Positions 18,294 to 28,156 of a stretch of DNA of 64,000 nt are shown here, in pieces. Position numbers and translations under genes: made by a program. The notes under the pieces are model-generated. The model saw nothing but the letters and a program-made list of their open reading frames with translations. It had not been told where the DNA came from and did not search any database. The DNA is from an uncultured Bacteroidaceae bacterium. GTDB lineage: Bacteria > Bacteroidota > Bacteroidia > Bacteroidales > Bacteroidaceae. The stretch's first letter is position 1; every line of letters begins with the position of its first letter. The DNA lies in assembly GCA_905234745.1 (NCBI GenBank), contig CAJOJD010000009.1:1494-65493 (forward strand), in the 5' to 3' direction.

Positions 18294-19568
18294 ATGGATC
18301 TTAAAAGAGTTGTCGTAACCGGACTCGGGACCGTCAACCCTCTTGGTAATTCTATCCCCGAATTCTGGGATAACGCTATCAAGGGAGTAAGCGGTGCCGG
18401 TCTTATTACCAATTTTGACACAAACGCCATACTGACCAAGGTCAAATTCGGATGTCAGGTCAAGAACTTTGACATCTCGGAGTACATGGACCGCAAGGAG
18501 GCACGCAAACTTGACAAGTACAGTCATTTTGCCATTGCATCGGCTGTCCAGGCCATGAAGGATTCAGCTCTTGACCTTGAAAAGGAGAATCTGAACCGCA
18601 TCGGTGTGATCCTGGGCTTCGGTATCGGCGGCGTGGACTCCTTCGAGGAGGGCGTAGATACCATCCATGAACAGAAGAAACTTGGACAGGAACTCAAGGT
18701 AACCCCGTTCTTTGTTCCCCGCATTCTTGGCTCCATTGCTTCCGGACTGGTTTCAATCATGTTCAAGCTTAAAGGACCCAACTACGCAACATCATCGGCC
18801 TGCGCATCGAGCACCCACGCCATCATTGATGCTGTCAACATGATACGTTTGGGTAAAGCCAACGTAATCGTGACAGGTGGAGCCGAGGCAGCACTTGGTG
18901 ACTGCGGCGTAACCGGATTCGGAGTCATGCATGCACTCTCTACCCGTAACGATTCACCCGAGACGGCATCACGCCCCATGAGCGCCAGCCGTGACGGATT
19001 CGTACTGGGCGAGGGAGGCGGAATACTCATCCTTGAGGAATACGAGCATGCTGTGGCACGCGGCGCAAAGATTTACGCCGAGGTTGCAGGATGGGGTGCC
19101 ACCGCCGATGCATACCACATGACAGCTCCCGAGCCCGAGGGCAACGGTGCAATACGTGTAATGCAGGAGGCACTTGAGGATGCCGGAATGAAACCTGAGG
19201 ATATTGACTACATCAATATGCACGGAACTTCCACTCCTCTGGGTGACATCGCAGAATGCAAGGCCATCAAGGCTGTGTTCGGAGACCATGTCTACGACAT
19301 GAACCTGAGTTCAACCAAATCCATGACAGGACATCTGCTCGGCGGAGCCGGCGTGATTGAGGCTATTGCCACCGTGCTGGCCGTCAAGAACGACATGATC
19401 CCGCCCACCATCAACCACGAGGAGGGCGATGAGGATGAGCAGATTGACTACCGTATGAACTTTACCTTCAACAAGGCGCAGAAGAGAGAGGTACGTGCCG
19501 GACTGTCCAACACTTTCGGTTTCGGCGGACACAACTCCTGCGTTATCTTCAAAAAGTTCAAGGATTGA
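18294..19568 (+). CDS. fabF: Beta-ketoacyl-ACP synthase II
   Basis: ATSSACASSTHAIIDA; INMHGTSTPLGD; STKSMTGHLLGGAG. Confidence 0.96.
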   Translation: MDLKRVVVTGLGTVNPLGNSIPEFWDNAIKGVSGAGLITNFDTNAILTKVKFGCQVKNFDISEYMDRKEARKLDKYSHFAIASAVQAMKDSALDLEKENLNRIGVILGFGIGGVDSFEEGVDTIHEQKKLGQELKVTPFFVPRILGSIASGLVSIMFKLKGPNYATSSACASSTHAIIDAVNMIRLGKANVIVTGGAEAALGDCGVTGFGVMHALSTRNDSPETASRPMSASRDGFVLGEGGGILILEEYEHAVARGAKIYAEVAGWGATADAYHMTAPEPEGNGAIRVMQEALEDAGMKPEDIDYINMHGTSTPLGDIAECKAIKAVFGDHVYDMNLSSTKSMTGHLLGGAGVIEAIATVLAVKNDMIPPTINHEEGDEDEQIDYRMNFTFNKAQKREVRAGLSNTFGFGGHNSCVIFKKFKD

Positions 19569-21703
19569 ATCATCGCTTTAGCGACATAACCCGTACTATA
19601 TACAATGCGGCATTGGCTATTCTGGCCCTTGCCGCATTGTCAGGTTGTGCGGCTGTAGGTAATCCTGATGGAGGACCGTTTGATGAGACTCCACCCAGAA
19701 TTACAAACAGCCATCCCAAAAACGGTGCCACAGGGGTCAACACCCGCAAGGTGACCATTGATTTCAACGAGTTCATCAAGTTGGAGAACGCCAATGAAAA
19801 GGTGGTCATATCACCTCCTCAGACCGAGCAGCCCGAGATAAAGGTTACCGGCAAGAAGATTCAGGTTGAGCTTTTTGATTCACTGAAATCCAATACCACC
19901 TACTCCATTGATTTTGCCGATGGAATCGTAGACAACAACGAGGGCAACCCCCTGGGTGACTTCTGTTTCCGTTTCAGTACAGGCGAGTCAATTGACACTC
20001 TAGAGGTATCGGGCTACATACTCAGCGCCGAGGATCTGGAGCCGGTCAAGGGAATGACCGTAGGTCTGCACAGCGACCTGTCTGACTCGGCATTCACTAC
20101 CAAACCGTTTGAACGGGTATCACGTACCGATGCAAACGGTCATTTCACAATACGTGGTATAGCACCGGGCACATACAGGATCTATGCCGTAACAGATATG
20201 GACCAGACTTTCAGTTACTCACAGCGTAACGAGAGGATTGCCTGGATGGATTCGGTTATTGTTCCCACATCCGAACTCCGTTTCCGTGAAGATACCGTTT
20301 TCAATGACAACGGACAGGTTGATACCACATACACCGTCCAGTATACGCAGTATCTTCCCAATGACATCACTCTGCTGGCATTCACCCCTGCTCCCACACA
20401 GCAGTACATGAGTGCGGCCGAGCGTAATACTCACGAGAAATTCACTCTCCGGTTCGCCCTCCCGCTGGACTCCATGCCCGAGATAAAGGGACTGAACTTT
20501 GACGAATCGACCGATTATATACTTCAGCACAGCGAGCGTTATGACACGCTTACGTTCTGGATGAAGGATACCACCGTCTATTACAACGACACCCTGAGTT
20601 TCAGCATAACATATCTGGCTACTGATACCGCCAACATGCTCTCTCCCAGAACAGACACATTGCGTCTTGTCCCCAAGAAAAGCCACAAGCAGATACTCAA
20701 GGAGCAGGCACGCAAGGCCGAGGAGCAGCAGAAAGAGCGTGACAAGCAACTGCGCCGTCTGGAACGCAACGGTGATTCCATCGGCATAGCCAAACTGCTT
20801 GAACCCAAGACAACGTTCCTGGAAAGCAAACTGAATACGGCAGGTTTCGGCAGATATGATTTCAAGGAACCCGTCACATTACTGTCCGATACGGCAATCC
20901 ACCTTTATCAGAAAGCCGATACCGTCTGGAATGAGGTTCCCTATGAGATAGAGCAAGACTCACTGAACATACTGCGCTACTACATCTACGGTGAATGGCT
21001 GCCCGACCAGACATTCAAGCTCACCATAGACTCTGCATGCATACAAGGTCTGTACGGACTCCACAATAACCGGATCGAGACCACACTCAAGTTCAGCCCC
21101 CTGAACATGTACAGTACTCTCACCGTTAATGTGGCCAATCCCAAACCTGGTTATACCGTAAGACTGCACGAAACATCGGGTAAGGTAATCAGGACAGGAA
21201 AACTTGAAAACGGAAGCGTTGATTTCTTCCTGCTCAAACCCGCCACATACTATGTATCCATGTTTGACGATGTAAACGGCAACGGCAAATGGGATACCGG
21301 AGAGTATGAGGAGAAACGTCACGCCGAGAGTGTCTGGTACATAAAAAGAAGTTGGGTTCTCAAGCAGGACTGGACTCACGAGACCGATCTCTGGTACGTA
21401 AACGAGTATCCTCTTACAGAGCAGAAACCAGACCAGCTGCAGAAAGAGAAAGCCAAGAAACTTGAGGTGAATACCCACAAGAAGAATGTGGATCGTCTCG
21501 AAAAGAAGGCCCAGCAGATAGAGTCCGAGAAGAAGAAAAAGGAGCGCAAACGCACTGAGCGCAAGGAACGCCGTGAAAAGAACAAGGAAAAATACCGTCA
21601 GATCAGGGCAAACGCCAAGGCTCAGAAGAACCAGTCAAAAGCCGCCTCAGACGCCGATGTTAGCACTCCAGACACTGAGGAAGTTACGACCCCAGATGAG
21701 TGA
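19565..21703 (+). CDS. Ig-like domain-containing surface lipoprotein
   Basis: Lipobox ALAALSGCAAVG; GGPFDETPPRITNSHPKNGATGVNTRKVTIDFNEFIKLENANEKVVISPP (bacterial Ig-like); Lys/Arg-rich C-terminal coiled tail. Confidence 0.8.
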   Translation: MNHRFSDITRTIYNAALAILALAALSGCAAVGNPDGGPFDETPPRITNSHPKNGATGVNTRKVTIDFNEFIKLENANEKVVISPPQTEQPEIKVTGKKIQVELFDSLKSNTTYSIDFADGIVDNNEGNPLGDFCFRFSTGESIDTLEVSGYILSAEDLEPVKGMTVGLHSDLSDSAFTTKPFERVSRTDANGHFTIRGIAPGTYRIYAVTDMDQTFSYSQRNERIAWMDSVIVPTSELRFREDTVFNDNGQVDTTYTVQYTQYLPNDITLLAFTPAPTQQYMSAAERNTHEKFTLRFALPLDSMPEIKGLNFDESTDYILQHSERYDTLTFWMKDTTVYYNDTLSFSITYLATDTANMLSPRTDTLRLVPKKSHKQILKEQARKAEEQQKERDKQLRRLERNGDSIGIAKLLEPKTTFLESKLNTAGFGRYDFKEPVTLLSDTAIHLYQKADTVWNEVPYEIEQDSLNILRYYIYGEWLPDQTFKLTIDSACIQGLYGLHNNRIETTLKFSPLNMYSTLTVNVANPKPGYTVRLHETSGKVIRTGKLENGSVDFFLLKPATYYVSMFDDVNGNGKWDTGEYEEKRHAESVWYIKRSWVLKQDWTHETDLWYVNEYPLTEQKPDQLQKEKAKKLEVNTHKKNVDRLEKKAQQIESEKKKKERKRTERKERREKNKEKYRQIRANAKAQKNQSKAASDADVSTPDTEEVTTPDE

Positions 21704-23398
21704 AAGGTCCTCATCACTGAGACCCTGAGCCATCAGTCTTTCCGTAAGCGATACAAACCAGGAGGCATCCTCCAGACCGGGCACTCCTCCGCCTCCGTCA
21801 AAATCGGAACCTATTCCCACGTGATTTATACCCATTACGTCTATCATATGCATGATATGACGCACTGCATCCTCTACGGTGGCATCTTCCTCTTTCTTGA
21901 GGAAACCGCTGTACATGCAGACCTGTGCAACTCCACCGCTGGCAGCAAGGGCACGCATCTGCTCATCGGTCAGGTTACGGGTATGGTCACAGAGGGCACG
22001 GCTTGAAGAGTGTGAACATATGATAGGTTTGGTGCTGCACTCCAGGGCATCCCAGAAACTCTTCTCGGATGCATGTGACAGGTCAACCATCATACCCACC
22101 TTGTTCATGCGGGCTACCACCTCACGGCCAAAACGGGAAAGGCCGTTATGCTCATGGTTTCCCTTATGCGAATCACATATATCGTTGTCACCGTTATGGC
22201 AGAGCGTCATGTAAGCCACTCCACGGCTACGGAAACGGTCCACGTTATCAATGTCAAGACCAACAGCATAACCGTTCTCTATACCCTTGACAACGGATTT
22301 TATGCCCTTGAACTTGTTCTGCCACAGCTCATCGGGAGTAGTGGCTATGGCTGCATGACCGTTGCATTCACCAATGCGGTCTTCAATAAGCGTGAGCAGT
22401 CGGTCAGCCTTCTTTACGGCAGCCTTAAGTGACTCAGCATCACGCTCTTCCTGCTTAAGATAGGCCACCATGAAACTGGCATCCTGACGGCCCAGAGTCA
22501 TCTTATGAAGGTCAACCAGCATCTCAGGATTGCGGTCACAGAAATGGGCGCCCTCATCAAACATCATGGGGCTGTCGCAATGGCTGTCCAGTATAATGGT
22601 CTTGCCGTGCAGTTCCTTGGCACGGCGATACAGAGAAGCCTTATCAATGAGCCACTTGAATATGGGCATCATGGTGAGGTCTTTCTCCAGCAGGAAACAC
22701 TCCGGATGCCACTGAACTCCCAGTATGGGACGGAAAGATGTTGATTCCATACCCTCAATGATACCGTCGGGAGCCACTGCGGTGACACGGAATCCGGCCG
22801 GAACCTCCTTCACGGCCTGATGGTGGAATGAATTGACGGCAAGAGTCTCCTTGCCAAAGAAAGAATAGAGCAGCGAATCCTTTTCCAGACGGACCTCATG
22901 TGAAGGCAATCCGCGGGCTATGGTCTGGCTGTGTTCTATGCACTCACGGTCATGCTGGCTCTTTATGTCCTGATACAGCTTGCCTCCAAGAGCGGCTGCA
23001 AGAACCTGTATTCCGCGGCAAATACCAAGTACAGGTATCTGACGGGCCACTGCAAGACGTACCAGCATGAGTTCCTGGTTGTCGCGACGAGGGTTGATGG
23101 AGACACCTTCCAACGGTTCTTCGCCAAGATAATCGGGGTCGATATCGGCTCCTCCGGAGAGTACTATGCCATCCAGAGTGTCCAGAACTGAGACAAGTGC
23201 TTTTTCGTCATCATAAGACGGTATTACTACGGGAGTACCGCCGGCCTCCACCACGGACAGATAGTATGCCTGGGCCAGAGTGCAGTCCCCGTCCCTGAAA
23301 TTACCGCTTATACCTATAACCGGAGAGTGAAAGCCCAACACATCCGTGCCGGAGTCCAGTCTGCGGAGTCCGGATTCAAGCTGTTCGGCCTTATTCAT
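21647..23398 (-). CDS. Fusion of class I glutamine-amidotransferase-like peptidase C26 and membrane dipeptidase (peptidase M19)
   Basis: N-terminal PVLGICRGIQVLAAALGGKLYQD and GVQWHPE (C26); C-terminal TIILDSHCDSPMMFDEG, DLSHASEKSFWDAL, ICSHSSSRALCDHTRNLTDEQ, GIGSDFDGGGGVPGLEDAS (M19). Confidence 0.86.
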   Translation of the reverse strand: MNKAEQLESGLRRLDSGTDVLGFHSPVIGISGNFRDGDCTLAQAYYLSVVEAGGTPVVIPSYDDEKALVSVLDTLDGIVLSGGADIDPDYLGEEPLEGVSINPRRDNQELMLVRLAVARQIPVLGICRGIQVLAAALGGKLYQDIKSQHDRECIEHSQTIARGLPSHEVRLEKDSLLYSFFGKETLAVNSFHHQAVKEVPAGFRVTAVAPDGIIEGMESTSFRPILGVQWHPECFLLEKDLTMMPIFKWLIDKASLYRRAKELHGKTIILDSHCDSPMMFDEGAHFCDRNPEMLVDLHKMTLGRQDASFMVAYLKQEERDAESLKAAVKKADRLLTLIEDRIGECNGHAAIATTPDELWQNKFKGIKSVVKGIENGYAVGLDIDNVDRFRSRGVAYMTLCHNGDNDICDSHKGNHEHNGLSRFGREVVARMNKVGMMVDLSHASEKSFWDALECSTKPIICSHSSSRALCDHTRNLTDEQMRALAASGGVAQVCMYSGFLKKEEDATVEDAVRHIMHMIDVMGINHVGIGSDFDGGGGVPGLEDASWFVSLTERLMAQGLSDEDLSLIWGRNFLSVWSANIGV

Positions 23399-23877
23399 TC
23401 TATTGGAATTTCCTTCTTGATGCTCTCATCCAAAGATATGAGAGTCTCTGTTGCAGTTACACCCTTTATCTCCTGGATGCGGCCGTTTATCAACTCCATA
23501 AGGTGTGAGTTGTCACGGGCATAAAGCTTGATCATCATGGTGTAACGGCCTGTGGTGAAATGGCTCTCCACTACCTCAGGAATCTGATCCAACTCGGCAA
23601 CCACCTGATGGTACATGGAACCCTTCTCAAGGGTAAGGCCCACATAAGTACATGTGTTGTAACCTATGCTGCGGGGGTTTACATGATAACCCGAACCGGT
23701 AATGACGCCGTCATCAAACATCTTTTGTACACGCTGGTGAATGGCTGCACGTGAAACACCGCACTGGAGTGCGACATCACGGAACGGAATACGGGCGTTC
23801 TGCGAAATGATACCAAGGATTTTTCTGTCAAGAGCATCCATACGGTCTGCTGCCGGATTTGGTTTTTTTGCGTTCAT
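23395..23877 (-). CDS. Lrp/AsnC family transcriptional regulator
   Basis: MDALDRKILGIISQNARIPFRDVALQCGVSRAAIHQRVQKMFDDGVITGSGY HTH plus RAM-like domain. Confidence 0.9.
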   Translation of the reverse strand: MNAKKPNPAADRMDALDRKILGIISQNARIPFRDVALQCGVSRAAIHQRVQKMFDDGVITGSGYHVNPRSIGYNTCTYVGLTLEKGSMYHQVVAELDQIPEVVESHFTTGRYTMMIKLYARDNSHLMELINGRIQEIKGVTATETLISLDESIKKEIPIE

Positions 23878-23941
23878 ATTGTAAGCATCAAATGGTTATC
23901 GCGTAATAAAGTGACCCAAAAATAGACAATTATTTATTAGG

Positions 23942-23970
23942 TTGTCATTTTTCTGCTTACAAAATGACAA
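23942..23970. promoter_or_regulatory. Perfect 10-bp inverted repeat, candidate operator of the Lrp-dipeptidase operon
   Basis: TTGTCATTTT-tctgcttac-AAAATGACAA, upstream of a reverse-strand TATTTTTG -7 motif and the lrp start. Confidence 0.55.
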
Positions 23971-24012
23971 AAAACAGGAGGGAGCATGAAATATGCCCCC
24001 TCCCGCTGTTTT
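23971..24012. terminator. Terminator after the FKBP gene
   Basis: aaaacaggagggagcatgaaatatgccccctcccgctgtttt hairpin with flanking A/T tracts. Confidence 0.75.
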
Positions 24013-24023
24013 ATAAGATTCTT

Positions 24024-24872
24024 TTACTTGATGTTTACAAGCTCAACCTCAAAGATAAGAGTTGAATAAGGCTTGATGTCGCTGCCGGCACCCTGGTTTC
24101 CGTAACCCAGGTTGTAGGGGATATAGAATCTGTACTTGTCACCTACGCTCATGAGCTGAAGACCCTCGGTCCAACCCTTGATTACACCACCCAGATTGAG
24201 TGTGATAGGAGTGGTAGCCTCATCAAATACTGTACCGTCAATGAGCTCACCGCGGTAACGAACCTCAACATCGCTTGTTGCAGTAGGCTTGGGACCACCG
24301 TTACCAAGCTTGATAACCTCATACAGAAGACCGCTGGCTGTCTTAACTACGTTTTCCTCCTTAGCCTTCTTCTCAAGATAAGCGGCGTTGTCATCCTTAA
24401 TCTTGTCAAACTGCCTCTGTGACAGATACTCATACAGACGGTTTGATGTCTCATCGGCCTCATCAAAGGTCATGATGTGCCAATCCTCGAGCATACCGTC
24501 ACGGAAACCGCTTATGTAGTTGCTCTTGTTGAACTCCTCACCTGCACCGAAAAGATTCTCGCTCAGGCCGATGAAAGCCTGGGTCATCTCCTGGCAACCA
24601 ATCTCATAACCAAGAGCGTAAGCCAGTTTTGCACTGTTATCAGGATCCTTTGCAGCATCCATGAAACCCTTTACGAATTCCTTGATTGTTACAGAGTCAA
24701 CGATATCATAGGGAAGCTGATCCTTATAGACACGGATAGCGCGGCCCATGCCGATTGAATAAGAGATAGTGTCCTTTACATCGTTCATAGTCACTTTACC
24801 AGTACCTGTACCACCGCATGAAGCGAGTACTGTCACGGCTGCAAGAGCCATCAAAACATTCAGTTTTTTCAT
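24024..24872 (-). CDS. FKBP-type peptidyl-prolyl isomerase lipoprotein
   Basis: Lipobox VTVLASCGGTG; SDVEVRYRGELIDGTVFDEATTPITLNLGGVIKGWTEGLQLM. Confidence 0.9.
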   Translation of the reverse strand: MKKLNVLMALAAVTVLASCGGTGTGKVTMNDVKDTISYSIGMGRAIRVYKDQLPYDIVDSVTIKEFVKGFMDAAKDPDNSAKLAYALGYEIGCQEMTQAFIGLSENLFGAGEEFNKSNYISGFRDGMLEDWHIMTFDEADETSNRLYEYLSQRQFDKIKDDNAAYLEKKAKEENVVKTASGLLYEVIKLGNGGPKPTATSDVEVRYRGELIDGTVFDEATTPITLNLGGVIKGWTEGLQLMSVGDKYRFYIPYNLGYGNQGAGSDIKPYSTLIFEVELVNIK

Positions 24873-24986
24873 TGCCTTTTATTTAATTAAATACCTGTTT
24901 CCAAGAAATTTTGTGCGAAGATAGTGTATTTTGGCTTTAAGAATAACGAAAAATGCAGTAATTTTGAGATTTCAAATACTATAGGT

Positions 24987-26651
24987 ATGGAAATCTACTG
25001 CATTAATAACAAGAAAACCGAGAGTTTTGAGCCCGGAATCACCTTCGCTCAGGTGTTTGAAAGATTCGGGATTACCCTCAAGAGTTCACCCATGTGCGTT
25101 TGCGCCAACGGTAAAGTCATGGACCTTGATGCTAAGGTTTATGAGGAGTGTGACGTGGAGTTTCTGGATGCTACCACCAGTATTGGTGCACGCTCTTATC
25201 TGCTCGGACTTGTATTCGTTCTGTATAAAGCCGTTTCGGAACTCTATCCCGGAGGTAGGATTAGGGTATCGAACGCCATTTCAAAAGGTTTCTACTGCCC
25301 GGTGGAGATTGGCCGTGACCTGACCGATGAAGATGTCACCAGCATAAGCGAGCGCATGGGCAGCATCATAGGACGCAACATTCCGTTCATTAAGCATTCA
25401 GCCCATACCAAGGATGTGGCCGATATCATGGAGCAGGCCGGCCGCAAGGACAATGTGCGTCTGCTGCGCAGCATAGGCGCCATCTACACAAGTTACTATA
25501 CACTGGAGGATCTGCCTGACTGGTTCTTTGGAGTACTGCCTCCCAACACCGGTTGTCTGAAGGTGTTTGGACTGGAGCCCATGTCCGGAGGAGTACTGGT
25601 ACGCCTGCCCGACAAGCATAACCCTGACCAGCTTGAGCCCCTGATCCGTCAGGACAAGATGTTCGAGATATTCAAGGAGCATCATGACTGGATGCGCATT
25701 CTGGGATTCTCAACTCTGGGCAAGCTCAATCAGGCTGTTGCCAAGGGCCAGACCAACATGATAATCAACGTTGCAGAGGCCCTGCAGTCACAGAAGATTG
25801 TACATATTGCCGATCAGATTGTGGAACGCCGCAATGAGGGCAAGGGACTGAAACTGATTATGGTGTCAGGTCCGTCATCATCGGGCAAGACCACATTCAG
25901 CAAGCGCCTTATGGTTCAGCTCATGGCCCACGGACTTACCCCCAAGGTGCTCTCTCTGGATGACTATTTCCTGGACCGTGACCATACCCCGTTGGATGAG
26001 AACGGCGAGCATGACTTTGAGTCACTCTACGCAATTGACCTGCCGTTCTTCAACGAGCAGCTCAAAGACCTGCTGGCAGGCAAGACCATACAGCCGCCCA
26101 GATTCAATTTCAAGAAGGGTGGCGTTCGTGAGTTCACCGACCCGGAGATGAGTCTGGGTGACAATGACATCCTGCTCATTGAGGGTATCCATGCCCTTAA
26201 CCCGGACCTTATGCCCGATATCCCGGCTGACAGCCGTTTCCTGATATACGTATCGGCCCTGACCTGCATACGCATTGACCAGCACAACTATATTCCCACC
26301 ACCGATAACCGCCTGTTGCGCCGCATAACTCGTGACCACAAGTACCGCAGCTACTCTGCACAGGATACCATCGGCCGATGGGCATCGGTCCGTGCCGGTG
26401 AGGAGAAATGGATATTCCCCTATCAGGAGAATGCCGACGCCATGTTCAACTCGGCTATGATCTTTGAGATTGCAGTCATCAAGGATATGGTGCTGCCTCT
26501 TCTGGACGAGGTTCCCGAGAACGCTCCCGAGTACGCAAAGGCCCAGCAGCTTAAGGATTTCCTCAAGCTGTTCCGTACCATTCCCAGCCAGAACCTGCCG
26601 CCTACATCACTGGTACGCGAGTTCATTGGCGGTAGCAGTTTCCATTATTGA
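24987..26651 (+). CDS. Nucleoside kinase (TGS plus uridine kinase-like P-loop domains)
   Basis: ATG 24987 within ORF 24924..26651; LIMVSGPSSSGKTTFSKRL P-loop; HDFESLYAIDLPFFNEQ. Confidence 0.84.
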   Translation: MEIYCINNKKTESFEPGITFAQVFERFGITLKSSPMCVCANGKVMDLDAKVYEECDVEFLDATTSIGARSYLLGLVFVLYKAVSELYPGGRIRVSNAISKGFYCPVEIGRDLTDEDVTSISERMGSIIGRNIPFIKHSAHTKDVADIMEQAGRKDNVRLLRSIGAIYTSYYTLEDLPDWFFGVLPPNTGCLKVFGLEPMSGGVLVRLPDKHNPDQLEPLIRQDKMFEIFKEHHDWMRILGFSTLGKLNQAVAKGQTNMIINVAEALQSQKIVHIADQIVERRNEGKGLKLIMVSGPSSSGKTTFSKRLMVQLMAHGLTPKVLSLDDYFLDRDHTPLDENGEHDFESLYAIDLPFFNEQLKDLLAGKTIQPPRFNFKKGGVREFTDPEMSLGDNDILLIEGIHALNPDLMPDIPADSRFLIYVSALTCIRIDQHNYIPTTDNRLLRRITRDHKYRSYSAQDTIGRWASVRAGEEKWIFPYQENADAMFNSAMIFEIAVIKDMVLPLLDEVPENAPEYAKAQQLKDFLKLFRTIPSQNLPPTSLVREFIGGSSFHY

Positions 26652-26659
26652 TATCATAG

Positions 26660-28123
26660 ATGCCCGGTTTAAGCAACATACAGACTCAGGTCCAGACGCA
26701 GACCCAGATACAGACCCTATCACCCCAACAGGTGCTGGAGGCCCGTCTGCTTGCGCTCTCAACTCTGGAACTTGAGGAGCATGTACGTGCCGAACTGGGT
26801 GACAACCCCGCCCTTGAGGACGGTCCGGCTGAATTATCGGCCGCCGATAGTGATGAGGGTACTCAGGATAATGACCTGGAATACGAAAACAATGAGTATT
26901 CAAACTCATCGGACAACAACGGTGATGACTGGGGTGACGATGATGATGACTGGTATGACCGCCCTCAGGGAGGCGGAGGCCAGGTTGCCGAAATCCCCTT
27001 GGCCGATACACGCTCATTCTACGACATACTCTACGAGCAGTTGCGTGAGCAGGACCTGACCGAGCGTGAGATGAAGATTGCGCTCTACATCATAGGCTCA
27101 ATTGACAATGACGGTTTATTGGACAAAGACCTTCAGGCCATTTCAGATGACCTGGCTTTCTACCACGACACCGATGCATCAGTCCAAGAGATTGAGCAGG
27201 TTCTTAAGGTCATTCAGGAGTTTGATCCCGCCGGAATAGGTGCACGTAACCTGCAGGAGTGCCTGCTCATACAGATACGCCGCAAACCGGATTCCCCGGA
27301 CAAGGAACTCCAGGAAAAGATAATCTCATCCATGTTCGATGAGTTCACCCACAAGCGCTGGGACAAGATATCGGCCCGTCTGGAACTGAGCAAGGAGCAG
27401 ACTGATGCAGTGATTTCTGAGCTTGTAAAACTTAACCCGCGTCCGGGCAGTTCACTTGGAGAGACAGTAGGACACAGCCGCCAGCATATTGTACCAGATT
27501 TCCTGCTGGACAATTATGACGATGATATCCATTTTACGCTCAACAACGGCAACATACCCCAACTGCACGTGAGCCGTGAGTACTCCGATATGCTGGATAA
27601 TCAGATTAAGGAAGGTACAAGCAGCCAGAAGGCAGCCGCAGTCTATATAAAAAGTAAACTGGACTCTGCCCGCGGATTCATCCAAGCGCTCCGTCAGCGT
27701 GAGCAGACCATGACCCGCACCATGCAGGCTATCATTGACCTGCAGCGCCCATTCTTTCAGGATGGTGACGAGACCCTGCTCCGTCCCATGATACTTAAGG
27801 ATGTGGCCGAGAAGACCGGATATGACATATCGACCATATCACGCGTAACCAGCGGCAAGTATGTGCAGACCCCGTTCGGCACATTCCCGCTCAAGGCCTT
27901 CTTTACCGACGGTGTAAAGACCAGCAGTGGTGAGGAGGTATCGGTCAAGGAGATACACCGTCTGCTGCGTGAGGCAACCGATGCAGAGGACCCGGGCAAC
28001 CCGCTTACCGATGAGCAGTTGTCCGATATGCTGGCCAGGCGCGGTTTCAAGGTGGCACGGCGCACGGTGGCAAAGTACCGCGAACAAATTGGCATTCCGG
28101 TAGCAAGAATGAGAAAAAGTTAA
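26660..28123 (+). CDS. rpoN: RNA polymerase sigma-54 factor
   Basis: LSPQQVLEARLLALSTLELEEHV (activator-interacting region) and C-terminal ARRTVAKYREQIGIPVARMRKS (RpoN box). Confidence 0.94.
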   Translation: MPGLSNIQTQVQTQTQIQTLSPQQVLEARLLALSTLELEEHVRAELGDNPALEDGPAELSAADSDEGTQDNDLEYENNEYSNSSDNNGDDWGDDDDDWYDRPQGGGGQVAEIPLADTRSFYDILYEQLREQDLTEREMKIALYIIGSIDNDGLLDKDLQAISDDLAFYHDTDASVQEIEQVLKVIQEFDPAGIGARNLQECLLIQIRRKPDSPDKELQEKIISSMFDEFTHKRWDKISARLELSKEQTDAVISELVKLNPRPGSSLGETVGHSRQHIVPDFLLDNYDDDIHFTLNNGNIPQLHVSREYSDMLDNQIKEGTSSQKAAAVYIKSKLDSARGFIQALRQREQTMTRTMQAIIDLQRPFFQDGDETLLRPMILKDVAEKTGYDISTISRVTSGKYVQTPFGTFPLKAFFTDGVKTSSGEEVSVKEIHRLLREATDAEDPGNPLTDEQLSDMLARRGFKVARRTVAKYREQIGIPVARMRKS

Positions 28124-28156
28124 AGCCAAAGCCAACGCCAAAGCCAAAGTAAAAAT

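Noticed and set aside
26680-26725. CAGACN hexamer repeats near the rpoN start (QTQVQTQTQIQTL)
   Set aside because: Gln-rich N-termini are common in sigma-54 region I; imperfect repeats.
28119-28150. AAAGCC-type short tandem repeat between rpoN and purE
   Set aside because: Only a few imperfect units; probably slippage, no evidence of phase-variation control.
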